Below are positions 8,743-18,098 of a stretch of 64,000 bases of DNA, piece by piece (position 1 is the first letter of the stretch; each line of letters opens with the position of its first letter). The notes beneath the pieces were generated by a model that did not search any database, was not told where the DNA came from, and saw only the letters and a program-made list of their open reading frames with translations. The stretch is from Bacillota bacterium. GTDB taxonomy: Bacteria > Bacillota > Clostridia > Clostridiales > Caloramatoraceae. Where the stretch lies: contig JAEWEN010000066.1 in assembly GCA_023389275.1 (NCBI GenBank), positions 1 to 64,000 on the forward strand, in the 5' to 3' direction. Both the position numbers and the translations under genes were made by a program.

Positions 8743-9615
8743 TTGGTGGAAACTACAAAAATAGGGAGAAAACCAGAATGGTTAAGAATAAAGGTGCAAG
8801 GAGATCAAAAAGCTAGCGAGGTATTTAAAGCATTAGATAGTCTTTCTTTAAATACTGTTTGTAAAGAGGCAAACTGTCCTAATAAAATGGAATGCTATAA
8901 CAGAAAAACAGCTACGTTTATGATACTTGGAAGTGTATGTACAAGAAATTGTACTTTTTGTGATGTAACAAAAGGAAAGCCTCAAGAAGTTAATAAAGAT
9001 GAGCCTAAAAATCTTGCTGTAGCTGTAAACAAGTTAGGTCTTCGTCATGTTGTTATAACTACAGTAACAAGAGATGATCTACCAGATGGAGGAGCTGCAC
9101 ACTTTGCTGAATGTGTTAAGGAAATAAGAAAAGCTAATAAAGATGTAACAATAGAAGTTTTAATATCAGACCTTAGAGGAAACTGGGATGCTTTAAAGGT
9201 TATAGTAGATTCAAAACCTGATATAATAAATCACAATGTTGAAACTGTTAAAGACCTTCAAAGTAAGTTAAGACCTATGGCAAGATATGAACGTTCACTA
9301 GGACTTTTAGAAAAGGTTAAAGAAATGGATCCTACTCTTCTTACAAAATCAGGTATTATGGTAGGTGTTGGAGAAACTAAGGAACAGGTATATGAACTAT
9401 TTAAGGATCTTGTTAATATTAAATGTGATATATTAACAATAGGACAATATTTAAGACCATCTTTAAAACATCATCCTGTAGTTGAATATGTTCACCCAAC
9501 AGTTTTTGATGAATATAGAGATAAAGCAAAAGAAACTGGAATAAAATATGTAATGTCAGGACCACTTGTTAGAAGTTCATACAAAGCGGACATGCCATTT
9601 GAAAATAGAAAATAA
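8743..9615 (+). CDS. lipA: Lipoyl synthase (radical SAM)
   Basis: It inserts two sulfurs into octanoyl groups on lipoyl domains. Both iron-sulfur motifs are intact: the auxiliary cluster CKEANCPNKMEC and the radical SAM CTRNCTFC. GVGETKEQV and the C-terminal RSSYKAD follow family expectations. The first in-frame TTG (8737) touches the Shine-Dalgarno AAGGAG (8731-8736), so the start is more likely TTG 8743 or GTG 8746. No octanoyltransferase (lipB/lipM) is in the window. Confidence 0.93.
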   Translation: MVETTKIGRKPEWLRIKVQGDQKASEVFKALDSLSLNTVCKEANCPNKMECYNRKTATFMILGSVCTRNCTFCDVTKGKPQEVNKDEPKNLAVAVNKLGLRHVVITTVTRDDLPDGGAAHFAECVKEIRKANKDVTIEVLISDLRGNWDALKVIVDSKPDIINHNVETVKDLQSKLRPMARYERSLGLLEKVKEMDPTLLTKSGIMVGVGETKEQVYELFKDLVNIKCDILTIGQYLRPSLKHHPVVEYVHPTVFDEYRDKAKETGIKYVMSGPLVRSSYKADMPFENRK

Positions 9616-9616
9616 T

Positions 9617-9648
9617 AAAAAAGATCACCGTTTAGGTGGTCTTTTTTA
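9617..9648 (+). terminator. Terminator after lplA-lipA
   Basis: GATCACC and GGTGGTC form a short G+C-containing stem (one G-U pair) around a five-base loop, flanked by an A-run and followed by six T. Confidence 0.75.
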
Positions 9649-9741
9649 TATAGCTATTGATAAAAGTTTAACAATGTGTTAGAATAAAAGTAATTACATA
9701 TAATAATTATTACGAAAGATTAATTTTAGGAGGTGCACTTT

Positions 9742-10833
9742 ATGCATAAATCAATTATTGCTCCAAATAAGTACATACAAGGTAGTGGAATTCTTTCAAA
9801 CCTTGGGGATTTTTTAAATGAGGGAAACAACTGTGCATTTATAATATGTGATAGTTTTATAGAAAAAAATTATAAAAATGAAATAGTTTCTAGTTTTGAA
9901 GACAAAAAGATAAAATATAATTTACATACATTTAATGGAGAGTGTAGTAAAAGTGAAGTAGATAGACTAGGTTCTATTCTCAAGGAAAACCAAGGTGATG
10001 TTGTTATAGGTATAGGTGGTGGTAAAGCACTTGATACTTCAAAAGCAGTAGCATACTATAACAATTTACCTGTTATTATAGTTCCAACAATTGCATCAAC
10101 AGACGCTCCTTGTAGTGCACTATCTGTTTTATATAAAGACAATGGAGAGTTTGATGAATATTTATTCCTACCTTCAAATCCTAATGCTGTAATTGTAGAT
10201 ACAGATATAGTATCAAAAGCACCTGTAAGACTTTTAGTAAGTGGTATTGGAGATGCACTTGCAACATACTTTGAAGCACGTGCTTGTAAAAATTCTAATG
10301 CTAATAGTATAGCTGGAGGAAAAGCAACTCTTGCTGCTATGTCTATTGCAAAACTTTGCTTAGACACACTTTTAGAAGATGGATTAAAAGCAAAATCAGC
10401 TATTGAATGTGGAGTTTGTACAAAAGCAGTTGAAAATATAATAGAGGCTAATACTTATTTAAGTGGTATAGGATTTGAAAGTGGAGGTCTTGCTGGTGCA
10501 CATGCTATTCATAATGGCCTTACTATTTTAGAAGAAACACATAATTTATATCATGGCGAAAAAGTAGCTTTTGGTACATTAGTACAGTTAATGCTTGAAA
10601 ATTCACCATCAGAAGAAATAGATGAAATAATACTTTTCTGCAAAGAAATTGGACTTCCAACTACTCTTGAAGAGCTTAATATTTCTAATGTAAAATACGA
10701 AGACTTATTAAAAGTAGGAGAAGTTTGCTGTGCAGAAGGTGACACAATGGGTAATATGCCTTTTAATGTTACTCCAAGGGATGTTGCTAATGCTATAATT
10801 GCAACAGATAAATATTGTAAATTATTTAATTAA
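9742..10833 (+). CDS. gldA: Glycerol dehydrogenase (NAD+, zinc-dependent)
   Basis: It oxidises glycerol to dihydroxyacetone with NAD+. The 363-residue iron/zinc alcohol dehydrogenase fold shows the NAD loop GIGGGKALDTSKAVA, PTIASTDAPCSALSVLY, and metal ligands in GIGDALATYFEA, AGAHAIHNG and LYHGEKVAFG. ATG 9742 is chosen because TAGGAGGTG precedes it; an in-frame GTG at 9733 lies inside that ribosome site. It is a single-gene unit; no dihydroxyacetone kinase is nearby. Some relatives act on other small diols. Confidence 0.92.
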   Translation: MHKSIIAPNKYIQGSGILSNLGDFLNEGNNCAFIICDSFIEKNYKNEIVSSFEDKKIKYNLHTFNGECSKSEVDRLGSILKENQGDVVIGIGGGKALDTSKAVAYYNNLPVIIVPTIASTDAPCSALSVLYKDNGEFDEYLFLPSNPNAVIVDTDIVSKAPVRLLVSGIGDALATYFEARACKNSNANSIAGGKATLAAMSIAKLCLDTLLEDGLKAKSAIECGVCTKAVENIIEANTYLSGIGFESGGLAGAHAIHNGLTILEETHNLYHGEKVAFGTLVQLMLENSPSEEIDEIILFCKEIGLPTTLEELNISNVKYEDLLKVGEVCCAEGDTMGNMPFNVTPRDVANAIIATDKYCKLFN

Positions 10834-10840
10834 AATAAAA

Positions 10841-10876
10841 GTGAGAACCACCATAAAAATAAATGGTGGTTCTCAC
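10841..10876. terminator. Convergent hairpin between gldA and the diguanylate cyclase gene
   Basis: GTGAGAACCACCA pairs perfectly with TGGTGGTTCTCAC over 13 bases. A T-rich stretch follows on the minus strand; the plus side has only a short TTT, so the hairpin probably ends the minus-strand gene best. Confidence 0.7.
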
Positions 10877-11796
10877 TTTAGTAAAGGACTTATTAGTGAA
10901 GGGGTTCCCCAAAATGTTCTGTTTCTACCAAGACTTTTAGCTTGATATAAAGCACAATCTACAATATTTATAAAGTCTTCTAGTTTAGATTCTTCAGATG
11001 GTATAATGTCCATTCCTCCTACACTTACCGTTATAAAAGGTTTGTCTGAATTTGAATACAAATGTTCAATTTCTAAACTTTCAATAGATATTCTTATATC
11101 TTCAGCGATTTTTAATCCATTTTCATGGTTTGTATTTGGCAAAATAACAATAAACTCTTCGCCACCATATCTTGCAATAATACCACTAGTGTCTCTTAAA
11201 ATATTTTCAGCTGTAGAGGCTACAAGTTTGATTACATCATCACCTTTTAAATGTCCATAATTGTCATTGTATTGTTTAAAGCAATCAATATCGAAAATTA
11301 AAATTGACAGAGGATTCTGAGAGTTTAATGCGATTTTCCATTCAGATTGTATTTTCATATTATACCCGCGTCTATTTAATATACTAGTTAATCCATCAAG
11401 CATTGCTATATTTTCGATTTTTTTTCTATACTTAAATAAGTCAATATGTGTTTTTACTCTAGCTTTTACAATACTAGGACTAAAAGGCTTTGTTATATAG
11501 TCAACAGCACCTAGTGTGAATCCTTTTTCTTCACTTTCAATATCAGAAATACTAGTTATAAATATAACTGGAATATCCTTTGTACATTCGTATTGTTTAA
11601 GCTCTGTTAAAACCTCAAAACCATCCATGCCAGGCATAATAATGTCTACTAAAATTAAAGATGGTGAAACTGTTTTGGCAAGTTCAATTCCGTCTTTTCC
11701 ATTATTAGATGAGTATACATTGTAATCTTCTTCTAATATACAGGTTAAAACTCTTATATTAAACTTACTATCATCGATTAATAAAATACTGTTCAT
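10873..11796 (-). CDS. Response regulator with GGDEF diguanylate cyclase domain
   Basis: The protein (307 aa) joins an N-terminal receiver domain (acidic pocket IDDSK, phospho-acceptor Asp in LVDIIMPGMDG, Lys in ITKPFSP) to a GGDEF domain whose active site reads GGEEF and should make cyclic di-GMP. The usual RxxD inhibitory site, ending five residues before GGEEF, is absent: that place reads DTSG. The start at 11796 gives MNSILLIDDSK with AAAGGA upstream; an earlier in-frame ATG at 11895 would add a hydrophobic stretch lacking a ribosome site. No partner kinase is adjacent. Phosphorylation presumably switches cyclase activity. Confidence 0.9.
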   Translation of the reverse strand: MNSILLIDDSKFNIRVLTCILEEDYNVYSSNNGKDGIELAKTVSPSLILVDIIMPGMDGFEVLTELKQYECTKDIPVIFITSISDIESEEKGFTLGAVDYITKPFSPSIVKARVKTHIDLFKYRKKIENIAMLDGLTSILNRRGYNMKIQSEWKIALNSQNPLSILIFDIDCFKQYNDNYGHLKGDDVIKLVASTAENILRDTSGIIARYGGEEFIVILPNTNHENGLKIAEDIRISIESLEIEHLYSNSDKPFITVSVGGMDIIPSEESKLEDFINIVDCALYQAKSLGRNRTFWGTPSLISPLLK

Positions 11797-11945
11797 TGCT
11801 TTTTTTCCTTTTATATAAATTTTTACTTTTAATATATTTATGTAAGCGTATAAACATAAATTACATATAACACAAATGAATATAAAAGTAAACATATAAG
11901 TAATAAATTACTATATATTATATTATATGTTATTATAAAAAATTA

Positions 11946-11974
11946 TTGACATGCTATAAAGTTTGTTGTATGAT
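11946..11974 (+). promoter_or_regulatory. Promoter of the SAM riboswitch / metY-metA unit
   Basis: TTGACA at 11946-11951 and TATGAT at 11969-11974 are 17 bases apart, close to the vegetative consensus. Transcription would start near 11981, just before the riboswitch. Confidence 0.8.
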
Positions 11975-11997
11975 TTTGTCTAATGAAATACATAACT

Positions 11998-12095
11998 TCT
12001 TATCAAGAGAGGTGGAGGGACTGGCCCTATGAAACCCGGCAACAACTATTTTTAGAATGTGCTAAATCCAGCAGGTATTATCCTGGAAGATAAGA
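11998..12095 (+). promoter_or_regulatory. SAM-I riboswitch (S-box)
   Basis: The hallmark S-box segments are all present: CTTATCAAGAGAGG, GGAGGGACTGGCCC and ATGAAACCCGGCAACA, ending in GATAAGA that pairs back with TCTTATC at the 5' end (P1). The 3' P1 arm (GATAAG, 12089-12094) can also pair with CTTATC inside the terminator at 12111-12141, giving the usual anti-terminator switch. High S-adenosylmethionine should therefore stop transcription of metY-metA. Confidence 0.95.
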
Positions 12096-12110
12096 TAAAT
12101 CGCTAAATGT

Positions 12111-12141
12111 GCTGCTTCTTATCTTAGAAGCAGCTTTTTTT
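12111..12141 (+). terminator. SAM-riboswitch-controlled terminator
   Basis: GCTGCTTCT and AGAAGCAGC form a nine-base stem followed by seven or more T. The stem and loop include CTTATC, which competes with the riboswitch P1 strand. Confidence 0.9.
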
Positions 12142-12173
12142 ATTATAGTAAAACATACTTAGGAGGTTTATAC

Positions 12174-13451
12174 ATGGCAGATTATAAGGGTATTGGTACA
12201 AAGTGTATTCAAGGAGGGTATTCACCTGAAGGTGGAGCACCTAGGATTACTCCAATAGTTCAAAGTACAACATATAAATACGAGGATCCAGACACAGTAG
12301 CAGGATTATTTGACTTAACAGTTGAAGGACATATGTATTCAAGAATAAGTAATCCAACAGTTGGAGTTCTTGAAGAAAAAATAGCTTTACTTGAAGGTGG
12401 GGTAGGAGCTCTTGGAGTATCTTCAGGTCAAGCAGCAACATTAGTAGCACTTCATAACATATGTAATGCTGGAGAACACATAGTTGCAGCAGCTACACTT
12501 TATGGTGGAACTCATACACTTTTAGGTTCAAGTTTTAAAAAAATAGGAATAGATGTAACTTTTATAGATCCAGATGCTAGTGAAGATGAAATAAAAAAAG
12601 CATTTAAAGATAATACAAAGGCTTTATTTGGGGAAACAATTGGAAATCCAGGAATGAATATTTTAGATTTTAAAAAGTTTTCTAAAATTGCAAAGGATAT
12701 GGATGTACCTTTAATAATTGATAATACATTAGCTACTCCTTACCTATGTAGACCAATAGAGCATGGTGCAAATATAGTTATTCATTCTACAACTAAATTT
12801 ATAGATGGTCATGCTACTTGTGTAGGTGGAATTATAGTAGACGGTGGAAATTATAACTGGAATAATGGTAAGTTTAAAGGACTTAGTGAACCAGATGAAA
12901 GTTATCACGGTCTTGTTTATACAGAAAGTTTTAAAGAGTCTGCTTATATTGTTAAAGCAAGAACACATCTTTTAAGGGATTTTGGAACAACAATGAGTCC
13001 ATTTAATGCGTTTTTAACTAATTTAGGCTCAGAAACTCTTCATCTTAGAATGCAAAGACATTGTGAAAATGCTTTAGCTTTAGCAGAGTTTTTACAAAGC
13101 CATGAAATGGTTAGCTGGGTTAGTTATCCAGGACTTTTAGGAACAGAAAATAATGAAAGAGCTAAAAAATATCTTGAAAAAGGATTTGGAGCAGTTCTTA
13201 CATTTGGTATAAAAGGTGGAGTAGAAGCTGGAAAACAGTTTATTAAAAATATAAAATTAGCAGCTTTGGTTGTACATTTAGGAGATGCAAGAACTTCTGT
13301 ACTTCATCCAGCAACTACAACACATAGACAGTTATCAGAGCAGGAGCAAATAGCATCAGGTGTTTCACCAGACTTAATTAGAGTATCTGTTGGAATAGAG
13401 GATATTGAAGACATTATAAGTGACTTTGATCAGGCTTTAAAATCTATTTAG
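12174..13451 (+). CDS. metY: O-acetylhomoserine sulfhydrylase (aminocarboxypropyltransferase)
   Basis: This PLP enzyme combines O-acetylhomoserine with sulfide to make homocysteine. The length (425 aa) and motifs (YSRISNPTVGVLEEK, IIDNTLATPYLCRP, HSTTKFIDGHA with PLP-binding Lys208, LGDARTSVLHPATTTHRQL) are typical of MetY and longer than cystathionine gamma-synthase. It is first in a SAM-riboswitch operon and is 11 bases upstream of metA, whose product is its substrate. Confidence 0.94.
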   Translation: MADYKGIGTKCIQGGYSPEGGAPRITPIVQSTTYKYEDPDTVAGLFDLTVEGHMYSRISNPTVGVLEEKIALLEGGVGALGVSSGQAATLVALHNICNAGEHIVAAATLYGGTHTLLGSSFKKIGIDVTFIDPDASEDEIKKAFKDNTKALFGETIGNPGMNILDFKKFSKIAKDMDVPLIIDNTLATPYLCRPIEHGANIVIHSTTKFIDGHATCVGGIIVDGGNYNWNNGKFKGLSEPDESYHGLVYTESFKESAYIVKARTHLLRDFGTTMSPFNAFLTNLGSETLHLRMQRHCENALALAEFLQSHEMVSWVSYPGLLGTENNERAKKYLEKGFGAVLTFGIKGGVEAGKQFIKNIKLAALVVHLGDARTSVLHPATTTHRQLSEQEQIASGVSPDLIRVSVGIEDIEDIISDFDQALKSI

Positions 13452-13462
13452 GAGGATGGGAA

Positions 13463-14380
13463 ATGCCAATAATTATACCTAGAAATTTACCTGCTAAAGA
13501 AGTACTTGAAAATGAAAATATATTTGTAATGTGTGAGGGAAGAGCCTACACTCAAGACATTAGACCTATAAAAATAGCTATACTTAATTTAATGCCTAAG
13601 AAAATGGAAACAGAAATACAGCTATTAAGACTTTTAAGTAATATTCCTATACAAACAGAAATTACACTTTTACATATGGCAACACATGAGTCTAAAAATA
13701 CATCAAAGGACTATTTAGTTAGCTTTTATAAAACCTTTGAAGATATTAAAAATGAAAAGTTTGATGGAATGATTATTACAGGGGCACCTGTTGAAACACT
13801 TGAGTTTGAAGAAGTTTCTTATTGGGAAGAGCTTAAAGATATAATGGAGTATACTAAAACAAATGTATTTTCAACTTTCCATATATGCTGGGGATCTCAA
13901 GCAGGACTTTATTATCATTATGGAATACCAAAATACTCTTTAGAGGAAAAATGCTTTGGTATATTTGAACATAATGTTTTAAATAAAAAACATAAATTAA
14001 CTAGAGGATTTGATGATATTTTCTATGCACCTCATTCAAGACATACTGAGGTTAGAAAAGAAGATATAGAAAAAATTGAAGACCTTGAAATATTATCATT
14101 ATCTGATGATGCTGGTGTATATATAGTAGCATCAAAAGATGGAAAAAGAATATTTGTATCAGGACATTCAGAGTATGATCCTGAATCTTTAAAAAATGAG
14201 TATAATAGGGATGTATCAAAGGGACTTAATATTAAAATACCTAAAAATTATTTTAAAAATGATGATCCAAGTAATGAACCTATTGTTAGATGGAAATCAC
14301 ATGCAAGTTTATTATATACAAATTGGTTAAATTATTTTGTATATCAAGAAACTCCTTATGATTATATATTTAAAAAATAA
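13463..14380 (+). CDS. metA: Homoserine O-acetyltransferase (MetA/HTS family)
   Basis: The 305-residue protein is the MetA type acyltransferase with nucleophile Cys142 in FHICWGSQAG. Position 111, which sets acyl-donor choice, is Glu (in GAPVETLEF). From published work on Bacillus MetA, Glu111 gives acetyl-CoA use, whereas Gly111 enzymes use succinyl-CoA. So although often annotated as succinyltransferase, it should make O-acetylhomoserine, matching the MetY encoded just upstream. AGGAGG precedes the ATG. Confidence 0.93.
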   Translation: MPIIIPRNLPAKEVLENENIFVMCEGRAYTQDIRPIKIAILNLMPKKMETEIQLLRLLSNIPIQTEITLLHMATHESKNTSKDYLVSFYKTFEDIKNEKFDGMIITGAPVETLEFEEVSYWEELKDIMEYTKTNVFSTFHICWGSQAGLYYHYGIPKYSLEEKCFGIFEHNVLNKKHKLTRGFDDIFYAPHSRHTEVRKEDIEKIEDLEILSLSDDAGVYIVASKDGKRIFVSGHSEYDPESLKNEYNRDVSKGLNIKIPKNYFKNDDPSNEPIVRWKSHASLLYTNWLNYFVYQETPYDYIFKK

Positions 14381-14400
14381 GTCGCAAATAGCGACTTATT
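14376..14400. terminator. Bidirectional terminator after metA
   Basis: AATAAGTCGC and GCGACTTATT form a ten-base stem around a five-base loop, with T-rich sequence on the plus strand side. It includes the metA stop codon and the stop region of the minus-strand permease. Confidence 0.7.
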
Positions 14401-15160
14401 TTATTTCTTTTTTTGTAAATATTAAAATAGAAATACATAAAAATACTAATATATATATACTGTTTATTAAAAGTGCAGAATTAAAACCTAAAGAACTTTC
14501 TAAAATAGCATTATAACTATTAAAATAGTAATTTATTAATAAAGGTGAGATTTCATTAAAAATGCTATTTAAAATTTGCATAGAAAAAAATACTACAATA
14601 CTTGTTATAGCAGCATATGATGGTGGATTAATAGATAAACAAATTAACATATTAAATGATATAAAAGCTATGTATGAAATAATTGATAAAAGGTAAGACA
14701 TAAGTGTAAGTTTTATACCATCTGCATAGCTTAAACTAATCCCTTTAATTATAAAATTCTGGCTAAATCCAAATATAATATATGAAAGTAAATATCCTAT
14801 AATAAGTGAAACTATTAAAAATATAGTTATAAATATACTAATTGAAAAAAACTTAGCTAAAACTATTTTCCCTCTAGTAAAAGGCTTTAAAAGTATAAGA
14901 GTTAAAGAACCATCACTATGTTCATTATTTATAAGGCTTATTACAGATATAATAATTAGTATAGGTATTAAAAATGAAGAATAACTACTAAGAAGTGAAA
15001 GTGAGAAAATATTTCCAGATGATTTTGAAAGACTTTCACTGTTAATTATAAATTCATTAAAAATAGAATAAAAAATAGATAAAAGCATAAATAAAATGCT
15101 AATAAATATTTTTTTAGTTTTATATAGTTTAAAAATTTCACATTTTATTATATTAATCAT
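14396..15160 (-). CDS. ABC-2 type transporter permease (BcrB-like)
   Basis: The 254-residue protein has about six hydrophobic segments and the ABC-2 export permease layout. It contains HSDGSLTLILLKPFTRGKIVLAKF, a segment seen in permeases of the bacitracin/lantibiotic-immunity type. Its start overlaps the ATP-binding gene by eight bases, so the two are translationally coupled. Known relatives remove peptide antibiotics or lipids from the membrane; the substrate here is unknown and no regulator is adjacent. Confidence 0.82.
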   Translation of the reverse strand: MINIIKCEIFKLYKTKKIFISILFMLLSIFYSIFNEFIINSESLSKSSGNIFSLSLLSSYSSFLIPILIIISVISLINNEHSDGSLTLILLKPFTRGKIVLAKFFSISIFITIFLIVSLIIGYLLSYIIFGFSQNFIIKGISLSYADGIKLTLMSYLLSIISYIAFISFNMLICLSINPPSYAAITSIVVFFSMQILNSIFNEISPLLINYYFNSYNAILESSLGFNSALLINSIYILVFLCISILIFTKKEIK

Positions 15161-16073
15161 TTAAACTCTCCTTATTAGTAAGTGACATATAAATATCTTC
15201 AAGGGATTTTTTTATAGGTATAGCATATTTTATATTAATATTATTTTTAACAAGATCCGAAATTAATTTATTTGAACTATTCTTTAGTATAGATATTTCA
15301 AATCCATAATCTTTTTCTTTAAAATCATTTATATATGTAAGAGAAGAAAAAATAATTTTAGCCTCATTTTTAAAAGTAGTATGTATTGCTAAATTCTCAT
15401 ATTTACTATTTATTAAATTATTTACATAGTCTTTTTTTATAATAGAGCCACCATTTAGTATAGCAACTTTATTACATATTTGTTCAACTTCATAAAGTAA
15501 ATGAGTAGATATTATAAATGTAATATTTTTTTCTTTAGATAATTTTAATATAAGATCTCTAATTTCTTTTATACCTTTAGGGTCAAGACCATTTGTAGGT
15601 TCATCATGTATAATAACTTTAGGATTATTTAAAAGTGCATTAGCAATTCCAAGGCGTTGTTTCATTCCTAATGAGTAGTTACAAAATTTTTTATCTTTAT
15701 TTTCAATAAGACCTACTATATCTAAAATATCTAATACTTTACTTTTATCTAAGTTTAAAAGCTTAGCCATTATATTTAGATTTTCTTCACCTGTTAAATA
15801 AGGATAAAACTTAGGTGTTTCTATTGTAGCTCCTATATTTTTTATTGCTTTTGTAAAATCCTTTTGGTTATTATATCCACATATATAAATATTTCCATTA
15901 TCAGGTTTTAAAAGATTTAGAATCATTCTGATAGTAGTAGTTTTACCTGCTCCATTTGGTCCTAAAAATCCAAAAATATCTCCTTCACATACTTCAAAGC
16001 TAATATTTTCTAAAATGGTTTTTCCTTTAAATGACTTTGATACATTATCTAATTTAAGAACAATATTTTTCAT
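15153..16073 (-). CDS. ABC transporter ATP-binding protein (BcrA-like)
   Basis: The protein has a Walker A motif GPNGAGKTT, a signature YSLGMKQRLGIANAL and a Walker B with VIIHDEPTNGLDP, followed by a C-terminal extension of about 90 residues as in BcrA/NatA-type exporters. ATG 16073 is chosen because AGGATGGG is then correctly spaced; an ATG at 16082 sits inside that ribosome site. With the overlapping permease it should form an exporter of peptides, lipids or ions. Role in antibiotic self-protection is only a possibility. Confidence 0.9.
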   Translation of the reverse strand: MKNIVLKLDNVSKSFKGKTILENISFEVCEGDIFGFLGPNGAGKTTTIRMILNLLKPDNGNIYICGYNNQKDFTKAIKNIGATIETPKFYPYLTGEENLNIMAKLLNLDKSKVLDILDIVGLIENKDKKFCNYSLGMKQRLGIANALLNNPKVIIHDEPTNGLDPKGIKEIRDLILKLSKEKNITFIISTHLLYEVEQICNKVAILNGGSIIKKDYVNNLINSKYENLAIHTTFKNEAKIIFSSLTYINDFKEKDYGFEISILKNSSNKLISDLVKNNINIKYAIPIKKSLEDIYMSLTNKESLND

Positions 16074-16176
16074 AAATCCCATCCTAAGTTAATTAATTTT
16101 AATTAAATAAATTATAGCATAAAAAAGGTATATAGAAGTTTAGATTTGAATTATACTATAAAGGGGAGGGATAAAT

Positions 16177-16707
16177 ATGAAAATAGGAATAATAAGTGAT
16201 ATACATGGTTATCCACATGTATTAAAAAAGGCGTTACATATATTTAAAGACTGTAATGTTATTTTATGTGCAGGTGATGTTTTGTATCATGGACCTAGAA
16301 ACCCTATATTAAAAGGATATGATCCCAAAACATTAGTTAATTTAATTAAAGAAAGCCCTATTCCTTTGATTATGGCTAAGGGAAACTGTGATAGTGACGT
16401 AGACTCTACAATACTTGGTCTTCCATTTATGGAATATGTATTTTATGAAGTAGATGGAACAAGATTTATAGTAAATCATGGAGATAAATTATCTAAAGAA
16501 GAACTTGTAAATCTTGCTAAGTATTATAAAGCAAGTGTTGTTATAAAAGGCCATACACATGTAAGAGAATATGAAGTAATAAATGGAATTCACTACATAA
16601 ATCCATCAAGTCCAATTTTGCCTAAAGATAATAATTTAGGTAGTGTTGCAATATATGAAAATGGAAATGTAGAATTTATAGATATAAAGGAGAGTACAAA
16701 TGAATAA
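16177..16707 (+). CDS. YfcE-family metallophosphoesterase
   Basis: The 176-residue protein has the full two-metal phosphoesterase motif set: ISDIHG, CAGDVLYHG, KGNCD, NHGD and GHTHV. Relatives hydrolyse small phosphodiesters with Mn2+. A strong AAGGGGAGGG site precedes the ATG. Its last eight bases overlap the aminopeptidase start, so the genes are coupled, but the physiological substrate is unknown. Confidence 0.9.
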   Translation: MKIGIISDIHGYPHVLKKALHIFKDCNVILCAGDVLYHGPRNPILKGYDPKTLVNLIKESPIPLIMAKGNCDSDVDSTILGLPFMEYVFYEVDGTRFIVNHGDKLSKEELVNLAKYYKASVVIKGHTHVREYEVINGIHYINPSSPILPKDNNLGSVAIYENGNVEFIDIKESTNE

Positions 16708-17989
16708 AGAAACTTTAGCAAATGATTTAATAGACTTTATAAATGAAAGTCCATCTGCATTTAATGCTGTTAACACAATGAAAAAAAGACTATTATCATC
16801 TGGATTTAAAGAAATAAAATTATGTGATAAATGGAATATAGAAAAAGGTGGAAAATACTTTTTTGATAAAAATGGATCTGCAATTATAGCTTTTGTAGTT
16901 GGAATGGGAGAAGTTGAGATAGATGGATTTAAAATAATAGCTTCTCATTCAGATTCTCCAAGTTTTAAGGTTAAACCAAATCCTTATATGAAATCTGATA
17001 ATTATATTAAATTAAATACAGAGGTTTATGGAGGACCTATTTTAAATACTTGGTTTGATAGACCACTATCATTAGCAGGAAGAGTTACTGTAAAAAGTGA
17101 TAATGTACTAAAACCAATAAATAAAGTTGTAGATTTTAAAAAGCCTATATTAGTAATACCAAATCTTGCAATACACTTAAATAGAAACGTAAATGATGGA
17201 GCATCAATAAATAAGCAAATAGATACACTTCCTATTTTAGGACTTATAAATGAAAGCTTAGATAAAGATTACTTAGAAAAAGAAATTTCAAATATTATAG
17301 ATATAGACGCTAAAGATATACTAGATTATGAACTGTTTTTATATCCAGTTGAAAAAGGAAGTATAATAGGTTTAAATAATGAATTTATTTCTTCGGCTAG
17401 ACTTGATGATTTAGCTATGGCACATGCTTCTTTAGAAGCTATTATAAACTCACAGCCATCAAGTGCTACAAATATATTTATTTGTTTTGATAATGAAGAA
17501 ATAGGAAGCTCTACGAAACAAGGTGGAGACTCTAAACTTTTATATCATACACTTGAGAGAATTTCACTATGTCTTGGAAAAAATAAAGAAGACTTTTTAA
17601 GAAGTATTGAAAATTCATTTATGATTTCAGCAGACCTTGCACATGCTGTACATCCTAATAAATCTGATAAACATGACCCTGTACTTCACCCAGTATTAAA
17701 TGGTGGTCCTGTTATAAAAGTAGCAGCAAGTGGAAGCTATACAAGTGATAGTTTTTCAAGTAGTGTTTATAAGTCTATTTGTGAAAAAGTTAATGTTCCT
17801 TATCAAATGTTTGCAAATAGATCAGATGCAAGGGGAGGATCTACACTAGGTCCTATATCATCAACTCAAATAGAAATAAATACAGTAGATATAGGAACAC
17901 CAATTTTATCTATGCACTCTTCAAGAGAGCTTTGTGGAGTTAAAGACCATGAGTATATTACAAACACTTTTATGTATTTTTATAAATAA
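16700..17989 (+). CDS. apeB: M18 family aminopeptidase
   Basis: This 429-residue cytoplasmic metallo-aminopeptidase shows the M18 zinc-binding pieces: ASHSDSPSF, NDGASIN, FDNEEIGSSTKQG, SARLDDLAM and the C-terminal SMHSSRELCG. M18 enzymes form dodecamers and release N-terminal, often acidic, residues from peptides. It begins inside the end of the phosphoesterase gene with AAGGAG upstream. It would help recycle peptides for amino acid fermentation. Confidence 0.92.
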   Translation: MNKETLANDLIDFINESPSAFNAVNTMKKRLLSSGFKEIKLCDKWNIEKGGKYFFDKNGSAIIAFVVGMGEVEIDGFKIIASHSDSPSFKVKPNPYMKSDNYIKLNTEVYGGPILNTWFDRPLSLAGRVTVKSDNVLKPINKVVDFKKPILVIPNLAIHLNRNVNDGASINKQIDTLPILGLINESLDKDYLEKEISNIIDIDAKDILDYELFLYPVEKGSIIGLNNEFISSARLDDLAMAHASLEAIINSQPSSATNIFICFDNEEIGSSTKQGGDSKLLYHTLERISLCLGKNKEDFLRSIENSFMISADLAHAVHPNKSDKHDPVLHPVLNGGPVIKVAASGSYTSDSFSSSVYKSICEKVNVPYQMFANRSDARGGSTLGPISSTQIEINTVDIGTPILSMHSSRELCGVKDHEYITNTFMYFYK

Positions 17990-18063
17990 ATATTGCCAAG
18001 CCATGTAAATAATGAATAAAGTATTAAAAATAACTCATAAATGTTAAATGATGCTGTTTATTG

Positions 18064-18092
18064 TTGAATAAGAGCGAAAAGATTGCTATAAT
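18064..18092 (+). promoter_or_regulatory. Promoter of a candidate small RNA
   Basis: TTGAAT at 18064-18069 and a perfect TATAAT at 18087-18092 are separated by 17 bases, and TGC directly before the -10 makes it an extended -10 promoter. No coding start follows for more than 250 bases. Confidence 0.7.
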
Positions 18093-18098
18093 TTATTT

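Noticed and set aside
11797..11895. N-terminal extension of the diguanylate cyclase with a hydrophobic helix
   Set aside because: No Shine-Dalgarno at 11895, and the receiver domain begins properly at 11796 with its own site.
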